Source: Mixophyes australis
Lineage: Eukaryota > Chordata > Amphibia > Anura > Limnodynastidae
Direction: 5' to 3'
DNA length: 64,000 nt
Assembly (NCBI GenBank): GCA_036250195.1
Contig: JAVHZZ010000002.1
Span: forward strand, 364,169,124 to 364,233,123
Position numbers and translations under genes: made by a program. This document shows positions 1 to 12,072 of the stretch, piece after piece. The notes beneath the pieces were generated by a model that worked only from the letters and a program-made list of their open reading frames with translations, had not been told where the DNA came from and searched no databases. Position 1 is the stretch's first letter. Every line of letters begins with the position of its first letter.

Positions 1-110
1 TCCATTCCATAGCCAAAATGTATTTTAGCAACAATTTTGTGTATAGTAGAAGGTGAGGGATGATTTCATTGCAGTGCTATCGCCGCTCTAACAGCTATCA
101 GGATACATAC

Positions 111-2600
111 TTAAACATATCTATAATGTTTGCATAGTTGATCCAGGTAGAGGTGGAAGAGGGCAATAAGCAGAGATGGGGCTATGGATATTGACGTGAT
201 CTTCCTTGCAAGGTCAAAGACCTCTATCCAAAGCAGCTGGATAACAGGGCACGTCCAGAACACCTGAAGAATGTCCCCAACGGCACCACAGTTGCGCCAA
301 CAGATCTTTGAATGGTTGGGCCATATCTTCTGCAGGTGAGCTGTGGTGAAGTAGGTCCTATATAAAAGTTTAAGCAGCATTTTCAAATGGTTGGCACATT
401 TGGACACTTTGGCCTAAGAAGAGAAGTATTGAGGTCTCATTCCCATTGACACTAGGAAGCATGTTTGGCTACGTCAGAGAGTCAAATCAATTGCTGGTAC
501 CAGAATGTAATAACCCTTTTGTGTTACCCCTAGTCAATTTAGCATGTAAGAGTGGTGGGCATAGGTTTAAAGGGCAATTATGGCGAAGAAGGTCATCGAT
601 TCAATGACACAGCCGCAGGTATTTATAAAAATCTTTACAGGGAAATCAATACTTTTCCTGCAGCTTGGCAAAAGAGAAAAGACCCCCAGGGCCAAATAGG
701 TGTTTAAGAGAGGAGACCACAACATGGAACCAACTGGAGATATCCAAGTCAGGGAGTAGTACAGAGATGCTAGATAGAGGGAGGTTTTTAGTTGGGAGGA
801 CAAAATCTCTGCAGGACCTGACAGTCCTACCCCAGACTTTAAGAGCATCTAGGAGAGAGGCTGAGGAATTTGGGGAATTTGATCTCAGTGATTCAGGGAG
901 CCAACGCAAATTGGCGATATGGAAAGAGGGGTATATGGCTCGCTACAGGTCAACCCAGAGCTTTTGGAGGGCCGGGAACGCCCAGTCTCTAATTTGTGAA
1001 ATGATTCCGTGCCTCCTGGTACCTAATCAAGTTCAGTTCAGGCAATGGACAACCGGGAAGGCTTACACCTCCATATGTATCAGAGAATAAGTGAGTGGAA
1101 CACATACATAAACTTACTTGGGAGAATATAAGGAATTGTGATATGAAATAGATTTCTCCATTCTGGAATATCTAAAGCTGGACTTTAAGCTGGCTAAGGA
1201 GTCCAATGGGAGGGTGAATGGGATCGCTTAAGTCTTGGTGGTCTTAGTTTATAGTAGGATACACGACTATATTTACTTAGTATATGGAGTAACAGCCCTA
1301 ACAAGGTCTCCGGTCTAGATACAAAGAGGAGGACATCATCCGCATATAGGCAAAGACTGTGGTCGGTCCCCAGGAAGTTGAAGCACCTACACTCCATGGA
1401 ATGTCTGAGGTGTTCCGCTAGGGGTTCAATAGTATATATATAAGAGGTGACAGTGGACATCCCTGTCTGATACCATTAGAGATATTACATTTATTGGAGA
1501 AGAAACTGTTGCTAAAACTTTGGCAGATGGGCCACAGTAGAGAGCCATGATTGCCTTAAGAATATTTCCCTGAAAGCTAAATTTAAAAAGGATTTGCCTC
1601 CTGAAGACCCAGTGCAGCCTGTCAAATGTTTTCTCCACATCCAGAGAAAGCACCAACAGCTCCTCTAGCTGTCTCAAGACATATTCAACATTATTGAGGA
1701 CTCTTGCATTGTCAGAGGCCTAGTGCCCCATCACAAATTCCACCTGAACAGGGTGGATGAGGTTGGGGATAAGGGGGATAATTCTGTTAGCAACCAACTT
1801 GGCATACATTTTAAGGTTGGTGTTAAGAAGGGCTATTGGCCTATAATTACGACAGTCAGCTACATCTTTTCCCGGTTTGGTCATGATCTGGGCCTCAAGC
1901 ATCTCCTCCAGGAACGTACCACAGTCAGTGCCCACATTATACAGATTGACCGATAGATGGAGAAGTTCCTTCTGAAAGACAGTATGCAAATCATTAATTT
2001 ACCCATCTAAACCAGGGGCTTTGTATTTTTGGGAGACCCTTAATCACCTCAACCATTTCTAGAGAAGTCCAGGGGCATTCAAAGCCTGGAAGGTGTCAAT
2101 GTTTAGGGGTGGGAGACTCAAGTGGTGGAGAAAGTCATGCATATCAACAAGGGCGGCTGTGGGGTGTCTAGGTCGTCTTTAAGGTTATAAACGCCTGTGT
2201 AATATTTAGCAAATAAATTGGCAATATTCCAGGGGTTTGAAAGTTTTAAACCATCTGGGTTGGACATATGGCAAATCCGTTTTTTTGCCTGTTGTCCCCC
2301 GAGTTTTTGAGCTAACATGTGACCAGCTCTATTTCCTGATGATTTGTGGCAAAGACGAGATAAAGCAGCTTGAGTGCAGACTTGCAAAAGGTGCTGGAGT
2401 TGTTGCTTAACTTGGGTCAACTTTTTTTTCACTTCGGGGGACGGGCAAGATTTATTGCATGCTTCCAGGGTCATGAGCTTAGATTCCAGCTCCTACAGGA
2501 GACAGACATTAGCGTTCTTAAGTCTAGAACTGATTTTCATCGAAGTCTCCCTAAGAACCGCGTGAAGAGCACATCAATACATGAATATAGTCAGGTTTAG
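111..2600 (-). pseudogene. ORF2 reverse transcriptase remnant of L1-like LINE
   Basis: The product would be the reverse transcriptase that copies LINE RNA at the target site. Visible pieces, 5' to 3' on the minus strand: a linker with many basic residues (2474-2118); the fingers motif NYRPIALLN (about 1848-1822); the palm motif LSLDVEKTFDRLHW (1677-1426 frame); the catalytic box YADDVLLF with YADD at 1346-1335; and a C-terminal segment with a Cys pattern and GDILQVFW-type motif (about 310-230). Both catalytic Asp of YADD are kept, but the reading frame changes at least four times and has stops. No endonuclease domain precedes the linker. It is a dead copy; family assignment is firm, clade is not. 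Confidence 0.8.
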
Positions 2601-3015
2601 TTAGAGAAATCCTCTATAGAACCTTAGGGCATATTGACACATGTATTAGGGAAATAGCAAAATAGAAAACTCAAAATAGAACCGCGCAAACTTGTAATAG
2701 CCTATATATCACTAAAACAGTAGGGAGAGTTAGTTAAATAAATGAAGAAAAGGGCAAAAAACAGTTCTCTATAGAGTACTTGAAGTGCAGGAACATACTG
2801 GGGAGTCCAGCCACAAGGAATGGAAACCAGGGGAAGGGAAATATGACTCTCTCCATAATGAAAACTTCAGCTTATAGCTAACAGTATCTGAGGTCCCAAG
2901 ACAAAAAAACACTCCTAGTAGGTCTGGGCCAAGATTATACCTGTAAAAAAGAAAAACAGTGAGGCTCCTTGAGCAGGTGTACAGCAGGGTCATTCTTGCC
3001 CCACCGTTGTCCACT

Positions 3016-4200
3016 AAGAGTGTATTCGGGAGCAGGGATTGTAGGTTTTAGGGGCACAAGTGATGTCCCAGCCTTTCAGCAATTGGTCCCCCTCGTCTTG
3101 AGTGAAGATGATGGCTGTAGAGTTGTTTTTTTGCATAATAAGCTTCACAGGAATCCCCCAACAGCAAGAGATGTCATTGCTACACAGCGCTGCAGTAACA
3201 GCATGAAACAAACTCCTTTTACAGTAAGGGCAATCAAGATAAGGAATTCACTCCCAGGAAAGGGTGTGATGGCAAAGAGGAGTAGTTTCTGGAAGAGAAA
3301 GAAAGGGTCAGACAAATTTTAGTGGAAAATGGTATGCAGGGATATGACCGTTAATTAAAATGAAGGATAGTAGGGAGAAATAGGACTGCAATCTTGGGTC
3401 AGGAGGGATTTTTCCATATTGAAACAGATGGCAGGTGCTTCATCTATATTCAATTTCAAATATAAGAAAGGGATCGCAGGAGATCCAAAATACTTTGAAC
3501 TTGATGGACTGCTGTCTTTTCTCAACCTCATCAAATATGTTACTATGTTAAGGATAGTGGCTGAGGAGAAATCTGCAAACACTTGAATGTCAGCAAGTAC
3601 ATCTGTGTTTTCAGCTGCTCTGGCCGATCACAAAAGCTGCTCCTTTGTATGAAAAAAGTGCATACAGAAAAGCGTGCCCTTGAGTGAGGATCCCGTAAAC
3701 ACTCTTCGCTTGGGCAGTCTATGGACTCTATGAGGAGGTCATGGTGCATAGCAAAGAGGAGTAGTTTCTGGAAGAGAGCCAGAACATAGAAGTATAGATT
3801 GCTGTTGACTTCAGATCCCGGGATGCCACTAATTTTTACATTATTGCACTTAGATCGGTCTACGATTGACATCTTATCCCTAAGAGAGTCTAGTTCCTGG
3901 CGGAGGGCGTCATGAGCATTTATCAAATCATTGTGGGATGCCACCAACTCACCCATTTTTTTGACCAGATGACTAGCACTAACCCCAAATTCCTCTATTC
4001 ACCCAGGACTTCTCGAATGGATGATCTCATGGCAGTGGTGAGGTCAGTATTAAGATTAGCGAGCATAAGTTGCATAGTGCCAACAGTTAAGGAAGCAATA
4101 GGTTCAAGTGCTGAAGAGGCAGTAGGGAAAGCCATTGAGCAGATGGTAAAAGAGTCCCAGTGTCCAAGAAGAGTGGAGTCCCTGGTGGGAAAGGGGTCTT
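3016..4200 (-). pseudogene. ORF1-like RNA-binding protein remnant of the same LINE
   Basis: ORF1p coats LINE RNA as a trimeric chaperone. The 3956-3543 frame shows a coiled-coil-like stretch (ALRQELDSLRDKM), then KCNNVKISGIPG, which matches the NNLRIxGIPE-type start of the L1 ORF1 RRM-like domain. The C-terminal part follows at 3211-3016 (WGIPVKLIMQKN, then FTQDEGDQLLKGWDI), typical of the ORF1 C-terminal domain. Between these parts, about 3548-3420 carries unrelated sequence. Upstream, about 4200-3957 carries degraded N-terminal sequence (LNTDLTTAMRSS type). Several frameshifts are present. Confidence 0.65.
3420..3548 (-). repeat. Short interspersed repeat lodged in the LINE ORF1
   Basis: Read on the minus strand it begins TAACATAGTAACATATTTGA and continues with GATGAGGTTGA and GTCCATCAAGTTCAA. 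From memory this matches the start of a very common amphibian interspersed repeat of uncertain class. It separates two recognisable ORF1 segments, so it is best read as an insertion. Exact ends and target duplication were not resolved. Confidence 0.45.
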
Positions 4201-4230
4201 TTCATTGCCCGATGCCAGGTGCTTAAAAGT

Positions 4231-5090
4231 TTCTCGTTCCTAATTTTTATCAGACCCATTGTGTACACCAGAAAGTGGAGGTTAGTTAGAGCAGTTTGTT
4301 GTACAAATGGAATAGAGGATTATATCAGGTTGACAAGTCAAAACAGGTGGTAATAAAGCATAGACATGGGTGGAGCAGCAATGAGTAGATTAGTGTCCAG
4401 ACATATTCAGGTTCAAATGGTGGGTGCCGTGAGGCTCACAAGGAGTCCCAGACTTAGCCACTGTGGGTATTGAGGTGTAACTAGTCACTGAGTGGTGATA
4501 TAAACAGCAAGGTAAGACTCACTCAGCGCTCATGGCCAAATTACCCTTTAGTAGCGAGTGTAAGCTCATGAAATATATAGTGGAATATTAAAGACTGACC
4601 ACTGAGGGGTGAAAAATCATCATATATAGAAAATCAATTAAAACAGTCCAGCAATAGCAAGGGATAAAGATGGCAATCAATTAGGGGTGGATAGCTGACA
4701 GGACTGCAATGAACTAATCCGAGATAACCACAATGATCCCAACAGGTATGTCACTCCACTAGGGAACTGGCAGGGCCACCAGAGATCAAAATCATGAGTG
4801 GCAGGGTGCCAGAGTGCACCACCAGCAGGAAATAGTGCAGTCTGGAAGTGGTGAGCACAGGCAATGAGCCTGGAGCTATAGCCAGCGGTAGCAGTGTAGA
4901 GAGATGCGGACATACCCGGCTGAGCAGCATCTCATTAGGAACTCTCCAAGATGGTCTCTGCGATCTGCCAATAGAGAGGCCCATGCAGGCACCTCTGATT
5001 TGTCTGGATCACGACCAGAGGGGCGGCAGAGAATTGTCAGAGGTGAAAAGCAAGTAACTGGAGACATGGTGGGGGTAACTTCCCTGGCAT
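4231..5090. other. No gene seen; possible LINE 5' region
   Basis: This lies directly upstream of the minus-strand ORF1 relic and is richer in GC than the following AT-rich DNA. It may be the 5' UTR of the LINE. No motif confirms this. Confidence 0.3.
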
Positions 5091-7199
5091 AATATCCTCA
5101 CTTTTCTGCTTTTTGGGATGTGTGTGGATGATTGTTAAAAAGTAATGTTTGTATTGCCATGATTTCAAATTGTTTCCATAACCGTTGCACATTTCCACCA
5201 TACTTGTATGAAATAATAAGTTTGATATCCACAACTTCTGTAACTATTGAAAGGATTGTCATCTATCCAATGCATTTTCACAGAAGTTTTGCCTCCAATT
5301 TGTATATCCAAGAGAAGAATCAAAGCACCCTTCTACAGAAAATGAATTTTGTATCATATCTACTCATTTACCCCTCAAACAGTCATTCTCATATGGTTTG
5401 TGTCCTTTATATACAAGCATTAGTAAAATAAAATTGTTCTTATCCAAAAGTTCTGCTTTATAATCTTTGATATTCATAATGCATTGCAGATACATTACAT
5501 GCTGCTTTTCAATGGGTACTATAAGAGTTGGCAGGTTATTTATCAAACAGTCGCAGCTACTTCAGTAAATAATAAATATGTGGGGAGAAAATAGGAGAAT
5601 ATCATTCAATTTTAATGTATGCTGTTATGCTTGAATTCTTCTGCTGAGTGAAGATAGTTCTAGACTGTAACAGAGAAAAAATATATAATTCAGTAATATG
5701 TAGTCGAATCAGATCATTCATCATGATTGTCCGGAAGGCTCAGTAGCTGTCTACTCGGCCAATGATGGTGTCACGTGAGTGGATCTGAGCATCACTTGAT
5801 TGAATGAATCATGTCATGTCTTGTTTAGCCAGGTACCCTAGAGAACAACTGATCAGCAAAATATCCCTGGAAAAAAAATTAAAATGTTGTTAACGATGAC
5901 ACCTGGAGTATTTACTCCCCGTTCAGGATTATGTCTTCCGCCCCTTCTAACCAGACACATTTTCTTTTTAAGCTGCTTTCATCAGCAATCACTTTTTAAT
6001 GTCATACCAAGTTAAATTTACACTTTTACGTTTTTTTAGAGAACAAATTGTACTGTCTAGGTAGCATATTGGAATGAACACCATTTTATTAATTTTGGAT
6101 GCTACACTGGAAAAAAGTTACATTTAAGGGGGGAAAATGAGAGCTATGGTTTCACCCTTCCAATTCCTATCACCTCAAGACTACTTCCTGAAATACTGCC
6201 CATTCGAGAATCATGGGGGGCAAAAATAAGTCCAGAGAATAAAGGGCCACTGGCAATGTTATTAGCTTTGTCATTATTGTACATTTGAATGTTTATACTA
6301 CATTGGTCTTTATGTTCATAAAATGAACTGGATTGAAGTGAAATTTGCAACTGCACTTTTGTGACCTCATGTGCCTACTTTTGTGCTCCCAGTTTTATGG
6401 TTCAGCACATGGATTTGCAGGTTAAGTTGATAGTTTCAGCAGGGATGAAAACATTTGCACCTCCTGTTTGAAGTAATAGTGCAGGATATTCCTTGCTGAG
6501 TGTGCACCCACTGGCAAGAACAAGATTTAGTGTTGTGGGACATCATTTTTTTAAAGATCAACTGGTGGATAGGACACATTTACAGAGGATTCCACTGCAT
6601 ATGGTAGGGTGCACAGCCTATAGGATTCCACTGCATACAGGAGGGTGCACAGCCCATTCATTACACCACCTTTGGATGGAGATTGGATGTTATCATATAC
6701 TGTCAATGGGACACATCTTACACTTTGTAGAAAAACGGGTTTTTAAGCTTGTAAATTGGCCTGTTTTATGAGGCTATTTCTTTTGCATCATAAACTCATT
6801 CTTTGATCTTGCAAAATATTCCTGGAAACAATTAATACTCTGTTTTGGTAGCACATTGGCATAAACACCTTTTTAATCAATTTGGATGCTACATGTTGGA
6901 AGAGTCAAATTTAGGGAGGAAAATGCATTTAGCCATGGTTTTACCCTTGTTATTATAACACAATCAGGCCAAGGTTAGTGATACATTGCAAACTGTATTG
7001 CTAACAAAGTACAATTTAAAGATGTCCACTCAACGTAAAGAAGACCTATCACCAGAGTGGTGGTGTTTTTACTTATTTATTTTAAAGTACATGGTGTTGG
7101 ATTATTTTAAAAAAAAAGTTAACCCTATCATTACTTGAGGACAAACTTACAAAGAAAACAAGTTTAGTATTCCAAATGAGAAACTGAGCCTGTCTTTGC
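5091..7199. other. AT-rich unassigned sequence with diverged duplications
   Basis: No coding or RNA gene is supported. Two internal duplications are visible: a diverged direct repeat (6048-6168 and 6846-6958, sharing GGTAGCA, GGATGCTACA and a GGGGAAAATG/GGAGGAAAATG stretch) and a 36-bp tandem pair at 6586-6657. Confidence 0.5.
6586..6657. repeat. 36-bp tandem duplication, two copies
   Basis: 6586-6621 and 6622-6657 both begin AGGATTCCACTGCATA and both carry GGGTGCACAGCC. They differ at a few bases. Confidence 0.85.
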
Positions 7200-7821
7200 C
7201 AGGGGCAGATCCATGGGGGCAGTAGACCATAAGAAGGTAGAATAGTAGTAATAGAATAGAATGGTGTGACGAAGGGTCACAGTGTCGTGAGCTGCACAGT
7301 GTAACAAAGGGGCAAAAGTGTGATGAAGGAGGCCGCAGTGTGATGAAGGGGGCAGCAGTGTAAGAAAGGGGCAAAAGTGTGATGAAAGACACAGTGTGAC
7401 GAAGGGGCACAGTGTAACAAAGGGGCAGCAGTGTGACGAAGGGGGCAGCAGTGTGATGAAGGGGGCAGCAGCGTAACAAAGGGGCAGCATTGTGACGAAG
7501 GGGGCAGCAGTGTAACAAAGGGGCAGAAGTGTGATGAAGGGGGCAGCAGTGTGATGATGGGGCAGACATATCTGTTATTTGTTGCTCTTATTGTTGTGAT
7601 TTCATAGCTATATAGTATTTTACCTAAAATAAAGCAAAGAACAAACCTGGCAAACTTGTAGCGTAAAATACATCAATTTATGAGACACATAGTGTTGTAG
7701 GGCAAAGGGCCTACAGGAGTTGGGACTGGACAGGAGGAGGAGTCAGAATTGGAATGGGTGAGGGAGAGGGATTAATTGTTAAACTGCCCCCCCCCAAAGA
7801 AAAAGTCTAGATCTGCCCCTG
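7200..7821. mobile_element. hAT-like non-autonomous DNA element, 622 bp
   Basis: The left end reads CAGGGGCAGATCCA and the right end, reverse-complemented, reads CAGGGGCAGATCTA, so the terminal inverted repeat is about 13 of 14. CAG...CTG termini fit hAT elements. The expected 8-bp target duplication is not clear (GTCTTTGC versus CCTTTTCT), so it is old or one end is displaced. It has no coding capacity. The interior is dominated by a minisatellite and a C-rich run near the right end. Confidence 0.6.
7263..7565. repeat. Minisatellite, about 20-bp unit
   Basis: Tandem units of the form AGTGTGATGAAGGGGGCAGC with variants (GTGTGACGAAGGGG, GTGTAACAAAGGGG), roughly 14 copies. The array keeps frames open on the minus strand and produces false low-complexity ORFs rich in L, C, H and P. 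Confidence 0.85.
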
Positions 7822-8368
7822 CCTTTTCTCTGCTGTCACATCACAACTCTATGAAGTCTGGACTGTAAGTAACGCAGTGATTTGTGACATAAAGGAAGAA
7901 GGCAGCACTGAAGAGACATAGCTGTGCCATGCAGTAATGTAAGTTATTTACATGTGAGAGCTTTATCTTTCTAGCACCATCTCCCTCCTGCACATCCCTA
8001 CTCTCACCACTCTTTATTAGTCTAGTGAGCCAGGACCGGTGACATGGTGGAGGTAAGGTGGCATTGGATAGATTGCCCAACCTTGCAAATTAGCATACCT
8101 GGTGTTCTCACTTTGCTCTCCTCAAGAGTAGCTGATTGGTTGGAACACTGTAGGTAACCAGTCATTCTGTGTTTTAATATGACTAGATTCATGAAGCCAT
8201 GTGATTGGTCACCTTTACTCTCGCGTTGAAGAAGTGAAATGCACTTCAACTAGTTCTCTCCTGTGGTTGCTGTGATGACCCACATAAGATGCCCAATTTT
8301 GTTGTCTACAAATAAGTATAGCATTGTCACTGTTATATAGATTACAGATACTATGGTGGGGACACAAT
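7822..8368. other. Unassigned single-copy-looking sequence
   Basis: No gene, RNA or repeat structure recognised. Confidence 0.4.
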
Positions 8369-8405
8369 CAGGGCCGGTGCTAGGGTCCTTGGTGCCCTAG
8401 GCACA
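8369..8405. mobile_element. Solitary hAT-like terminus
   Basis: CAGGGCCGGTGCTAGGG at 8369 followed by a CCTTGGTGCCCTAGGC stretch has the form of the left end of other hAT-like elements here. No matching right end with the flank GACACAAT was found, so only one end is supported. Confidence 0.4.
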
Positions 8406-8611
8406 CATTCAAATCAGATTGCTCAGAGCAAAGGGTGAACACTAACTGCCATGGAGCATTGATAGGGCAACGGAATTAATGAGCATAGTTACTGCCAGTG
8501 AATAACCCTATGTATAATTAGTGTTACTAATTGGGCATTGAATTGATCATTTGGACACTAACTGGTGGGGCCAAATACTAACTTTTAGTCTATTACCATA
8601 TAATCTTCATT

Positions 8612-8893
8612 ATAATCTGAGACTAAAACATGAGATTGCTAAGCACAATGCAACTTTGGTCTTGACCCTGAAATATAGTGTGCTCAATGCTAATAACTGA
8701 GAGATAAAAGAGCATCACTGTTACTATATGTCTTCCGGGACCCACTCCCAGTGGAGACTCTTAAACTATAACTACAACTTGAGACTAAAATATGAGATTG
8801 CTGAAAGCAATGTGTCTCGCTCTTTGATTTTGCAATATGTAGTGATCAATTCTAAGAACTACTACATAAGAGCAACATTGTTACTGAACATCT
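8612..8893. repeat. Diverged tandem duplication, period about 160 bp
   Basis: GAGACTAAAACATGAGATTGCT near 8619 recurs as GAGACTAAAATATGAGATTGCT near 8781, and GCATCACTGTTACT near 8712 recurs as GCAACATTGTTACT near 8872. The second copy is interrupted by the hAT-like element at 8902. Confidence 0.7.
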
Positions 8894-8901
8894 CACAGGA
8901 C

Positions 8902-10642
8902 CAGAGCCGGATTTAGACCTCATGGTGCCCTTGGCAAGATGTCGGTTTTGCCCCCCCCCCCCAGCTCCCTCTATGCCCCCCCCCAGCCCCCCAGCGGTAT
9001 GAAAAATGTAATGAGAATGTAAACAAATGAATGGAATTTTATTATTTTACAATGAAGGCAGTAGGAGAAGTAGCGGTATGGCCTACTACCATATACACCC
9101 CACTCCCACCACTGCTTACCTTTCAATTTACACAAATTGTACATTATCTTTAACTAAACTTAGGTATTAATCATAATTAACACGTCAAGAAACTGCAGTT
9201 CATGGTTAGCAAGCCCAGTAATAAAAAAACAGCAGTCTCCTATCACTACCACGTCACAGACCGACCGCCACTACAGTTACTGACTGCAGCCCTCTACCTA
9301 CAGAAACATGAAAAAGCGCTGGAATGCAATAATCATGTTAATATGTCAATCTTCTGCATGAATCCCATAGTGCAACATTTAAACAAGTCAGACCACCTCA
9401 TAATATAAATCCCACCAGATTCAGGATAGTTGGCAGACTGCCCTGCTCTCTCCTACCTGTTCTCGTTACTTTCACGGCTTGTGGCTGCTGGTGTCTTTAG
9501 ATCAGCTGCTGCTTGTCTGGATCCTGGAATGTTGGAGGCCCTATTTGAAAAAAAAAAATGGGTACAGGAAATTTAGCAAACTCCAACCAGCCCCAGTGTT
9601 AAATCAATATAGCACCCACATTTTATAAGTAGACCTCCCTCCAACCAAAACATTAAATTAATAGCATACACATTTAATAGACCTATTTACCTCCAACCAG
9701 CTCCAACATTAAATTAATAGTGTTACCATTTAAAAAAAACATATTTCCCTCCCACAAACAGCCCCTCATACACCCACATAATATAAATACACTGGCCCCT
9801 CACACACACATATTATATTAATATAAAGGGTGCCTCTTTTCATTTTGAGGTAAGAGAGGTGTCAGGATTGAGGCAGCGGGTCATGTGAGGGAATAGATAA
9901 TGAGCACGTGTCATGGGGAATATCAAAGAAAAGCTGGTGAGTGTTGTAAGGGTATTGTTGGCTGAGGAGGGGCCGTGTGGGGAACAGACTTCTAACTCAC
10001 ATGCCCCCCCTCTGCCCAGCACCTTTACACACACATGCCCCCTTTGTGCCCTGCAGCTTCCATCACACATGACCCCCCTGTGCCAGAGCAGCTTCCATCA
10101 CACATGCCCACCCTGTGCCAGAGCAGCTTCCATCACACATGCCCCCCCTGTGCCAGAGCAGCTTCCATCACACATGATCCCCTCTGTGCCCTGCAGCTTC
10201 ACACACACATGCCCCCCCTGTGCCCTGCAGCTTCCATCACACATGCCCCCCCTGTGCCCTGCAGCTACACGCAGCCACACACACACCTTCTTGTTCTTAC
10301 CTTTTTTTTTTTACAGGAACAGAAATGATGGAAGCTCCTGCACAGCTGCCATAGACTTCAAGCAGCCCACCTAACACAGTGTACCATGTGACCGCTGCGA
10401 TCACATGACACCGTGATGTCATATTGATGTGCCAAGGTAACTAGGCTGCAGGGGATTTAGCCACTACAGCCTATACTCCTAGCTCTAACACCAGCCCCTC
10501 CACCGATTCGCGGCATGAATGGGGGGAGGGGCCGATTTTTTTTATGATTTTTTTTCCTTCATTGTCCCCCCCATCTCGGCCCCCAGAGAGCCGCTAGGCC
10601 CTAGGCAGGTGCCTAGGTTGCCTAGCGGTAAATCCGGCCCTG
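8902..10642. mobile_element. hAT-like non-autonomous element, 1741 bp, perfect 8-bp TSD
   Basis: The left terminus is CAGAGCCGGATTTA; the right terminus reverse-complemented is CAGGGCCGGATTTA (13 of 14). The flanking 8-mers CACAGGAC at 8894-8901 and 10643-10650 are identical. CAG termini plus an 8-bp duplication are diagnostic of hAT insertion. No transposase frame remains. The interior has a C12 run (8951-8962), a module shared with two other elements (about 9417-9600), a 35-bp minisatellite and two reversed splice-donor-like motifs (9115-9122 and 10297-10304). Confidence 0.9.
10035..10270. repeat. Minisatellite, about 35-bp unit, inside hAT-like element
   Basis: About seven copies of a unit with GCTTCCATCACACATG followed by CCCCCCTGTGCC. 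Some units have CAGAGCA and others CTGCA before the next GCTTCC. Open frames here (for example 9913-10374) are by-products of the array. Confidence 0.85.
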
Positions 10643-11008
10643 CACAGGACTCAGAATGTGAAAAACTCTCAATAGAGATGCTTAGTGTATATGATATAAT
10701 GAATAATACACCATCAATAAGGGAGTGATTTGTGTGTGTGAACGTCATTAAGAAACCTATTTTCACTCAGATGGGAATTTAAATAATTTTATAGATTACG
10801 GTGCTTTATTCTACTTAACAATTTAAAGTGTAAAATTATATGTAATAATAAAAATCTTCGAGCTAAGCCATGACTGAAATATCAACTAAATAATAACAAA
10901 AGCACTCAAAGGTCATTTGGCAGAAAAGTTTTTAATTCACAGTGATTCACATATCACTACTGCACTTTGAGATTTTATATTTCGCTGAAGTAGTACCTAG
11001 GTTAAGAG

Positions 11009-11320
11009 TAGCACGGTGGTGTAGTGGTTAGCACTTCTGCCTTACAGCACTTGGGTCATGAGTTCAATTCCTGACCATGGCCTTATCTGTGAGGAGTTTG
11101 TGTGTTTGCGTGGGTTTCCTCCGGGTGCTCCGTTTTCCTCCCACACTCCAAAAACATACTGGTAGGTTAATTGGCTGCTAACAAATTGACCCTAGTCTGT
11201 GTCTGTGTGTTAGGAAATTTAGACTGTAAGCCTCAATAGGGCAGGGACTGATGTGAGTGAGTTCTCTGTACAGTGCTGCGGAATTAGTGGCGCTATTTAA
11301 ATAAATGGTGATGATGATAA
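11009..11320 (+). mobile_element. tRNA-derived SINE (V-SINE-like), copy 1
   Basis: The head resembles a tRNA: an A-box match TGGTGTAGTGG and a B-box match AGTTCAATTCC. A conserved centre with TTTCCTCCGGGTGCTCCG follows. The tail runs GCGCTATTTAAATAAATGG and ends in GATGAT repeats. The order of tRNA head, conserved centre and LINE-like tail is that of V-SINEs. The family name is from memory; the tRNA-derived structure is seen directly. Confidence 0.8.
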
Positions 11321-12072
11321 TACTGACTAATAATGTTTATACAATAAATTGGAGGACTCCCGAGTGCCCCGGTATGAACATTCTATTCTATTCTTGTCCT
11401 TGGATTTTCCATTTACACTTATCAGCTTTTCTTCAGCACTAAGGATTAAAGCAACATTGTTTCAAGAAAGTAAAAAGTAAACAGGACCCTAACTGCAGGT
11501 CAAGTCCTATGTAGTGAATTATAGAGGAGGAGGGATGGGGAAGTGATTTAAGCCCAGACTATTATTATGTTCCTTTGTAAACTCAATTAATACCTGTTTA
11601 CTGAAGTCTCCAGCTCACCAGTAAACTAGAAACAACTTTGCTTTTCCACCAAAAGGAAAGATAATAATAATTTGCAGAACCAGATTACCAATTAGAGGAT
11701 TTAAATTTAAAAAAATATTATTTGGGGTTCCCTCTTAAGGTTGTTTTTTTGGTTTACATTTATAAATTAAAAGAAAATAGAGTTTTCCCAAATTAAGCTA
11801 TAAGTTTCATATGTCCGTCAGTTATAGAACTTAGAAACAGATAGTAAATCACAAATTAAGAATATACATTACAGCAGTGGTTCAAAGGACCTGATACAGC
11901 TGTAAATGAAGTTCTAATCCTGATGATTTCCATTTCCAGTATGCAAATGCCACGGTGAAATACAGGGGATTTTCTGCTAGAAATATAAACTGTTAAATAC
12001 AAACTAAGTATTTTTCCAATTGCATGATGTTTTAGCTGTCTCTAATTTAAAGGGACAGTCACAGGTTTTATA
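11321..12072. other. Unassigned AT-rich sequence
   Basis: No gene or repeat recognised by eye. Confidence 0.4.

Larger units (their letters stand above)
1..4230 (-). mobile_element. Decayed L1/Tx1-like non-LTR retrotransposon, left end outside window
   Basis: Minus-strand fragments of two LINE proteins lie in the expected order: ORF1-like pieces at 4200-3016, then ORF2-like pieces at 2600-111. The ORF2 pieces run from the linker through the RT core to a C-terminal Cys-rich segment, the L1-superfamily arrangement. Frames are broken many times. The 3' end is not reached and runs off the left edge. L1 versus Tx1 clade cannot be settled by eye. The 5' limit near 4230 is where ORF1-like sequence fades. 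Confidence 0.8.

Noticed and set aside
11009..11090. Functional tRNA gene
   Set aside because: A and B boxes match, but the sequence continues into the SINE centre and tail, recurs six times, and cannot form a full cloverleaf by eye.
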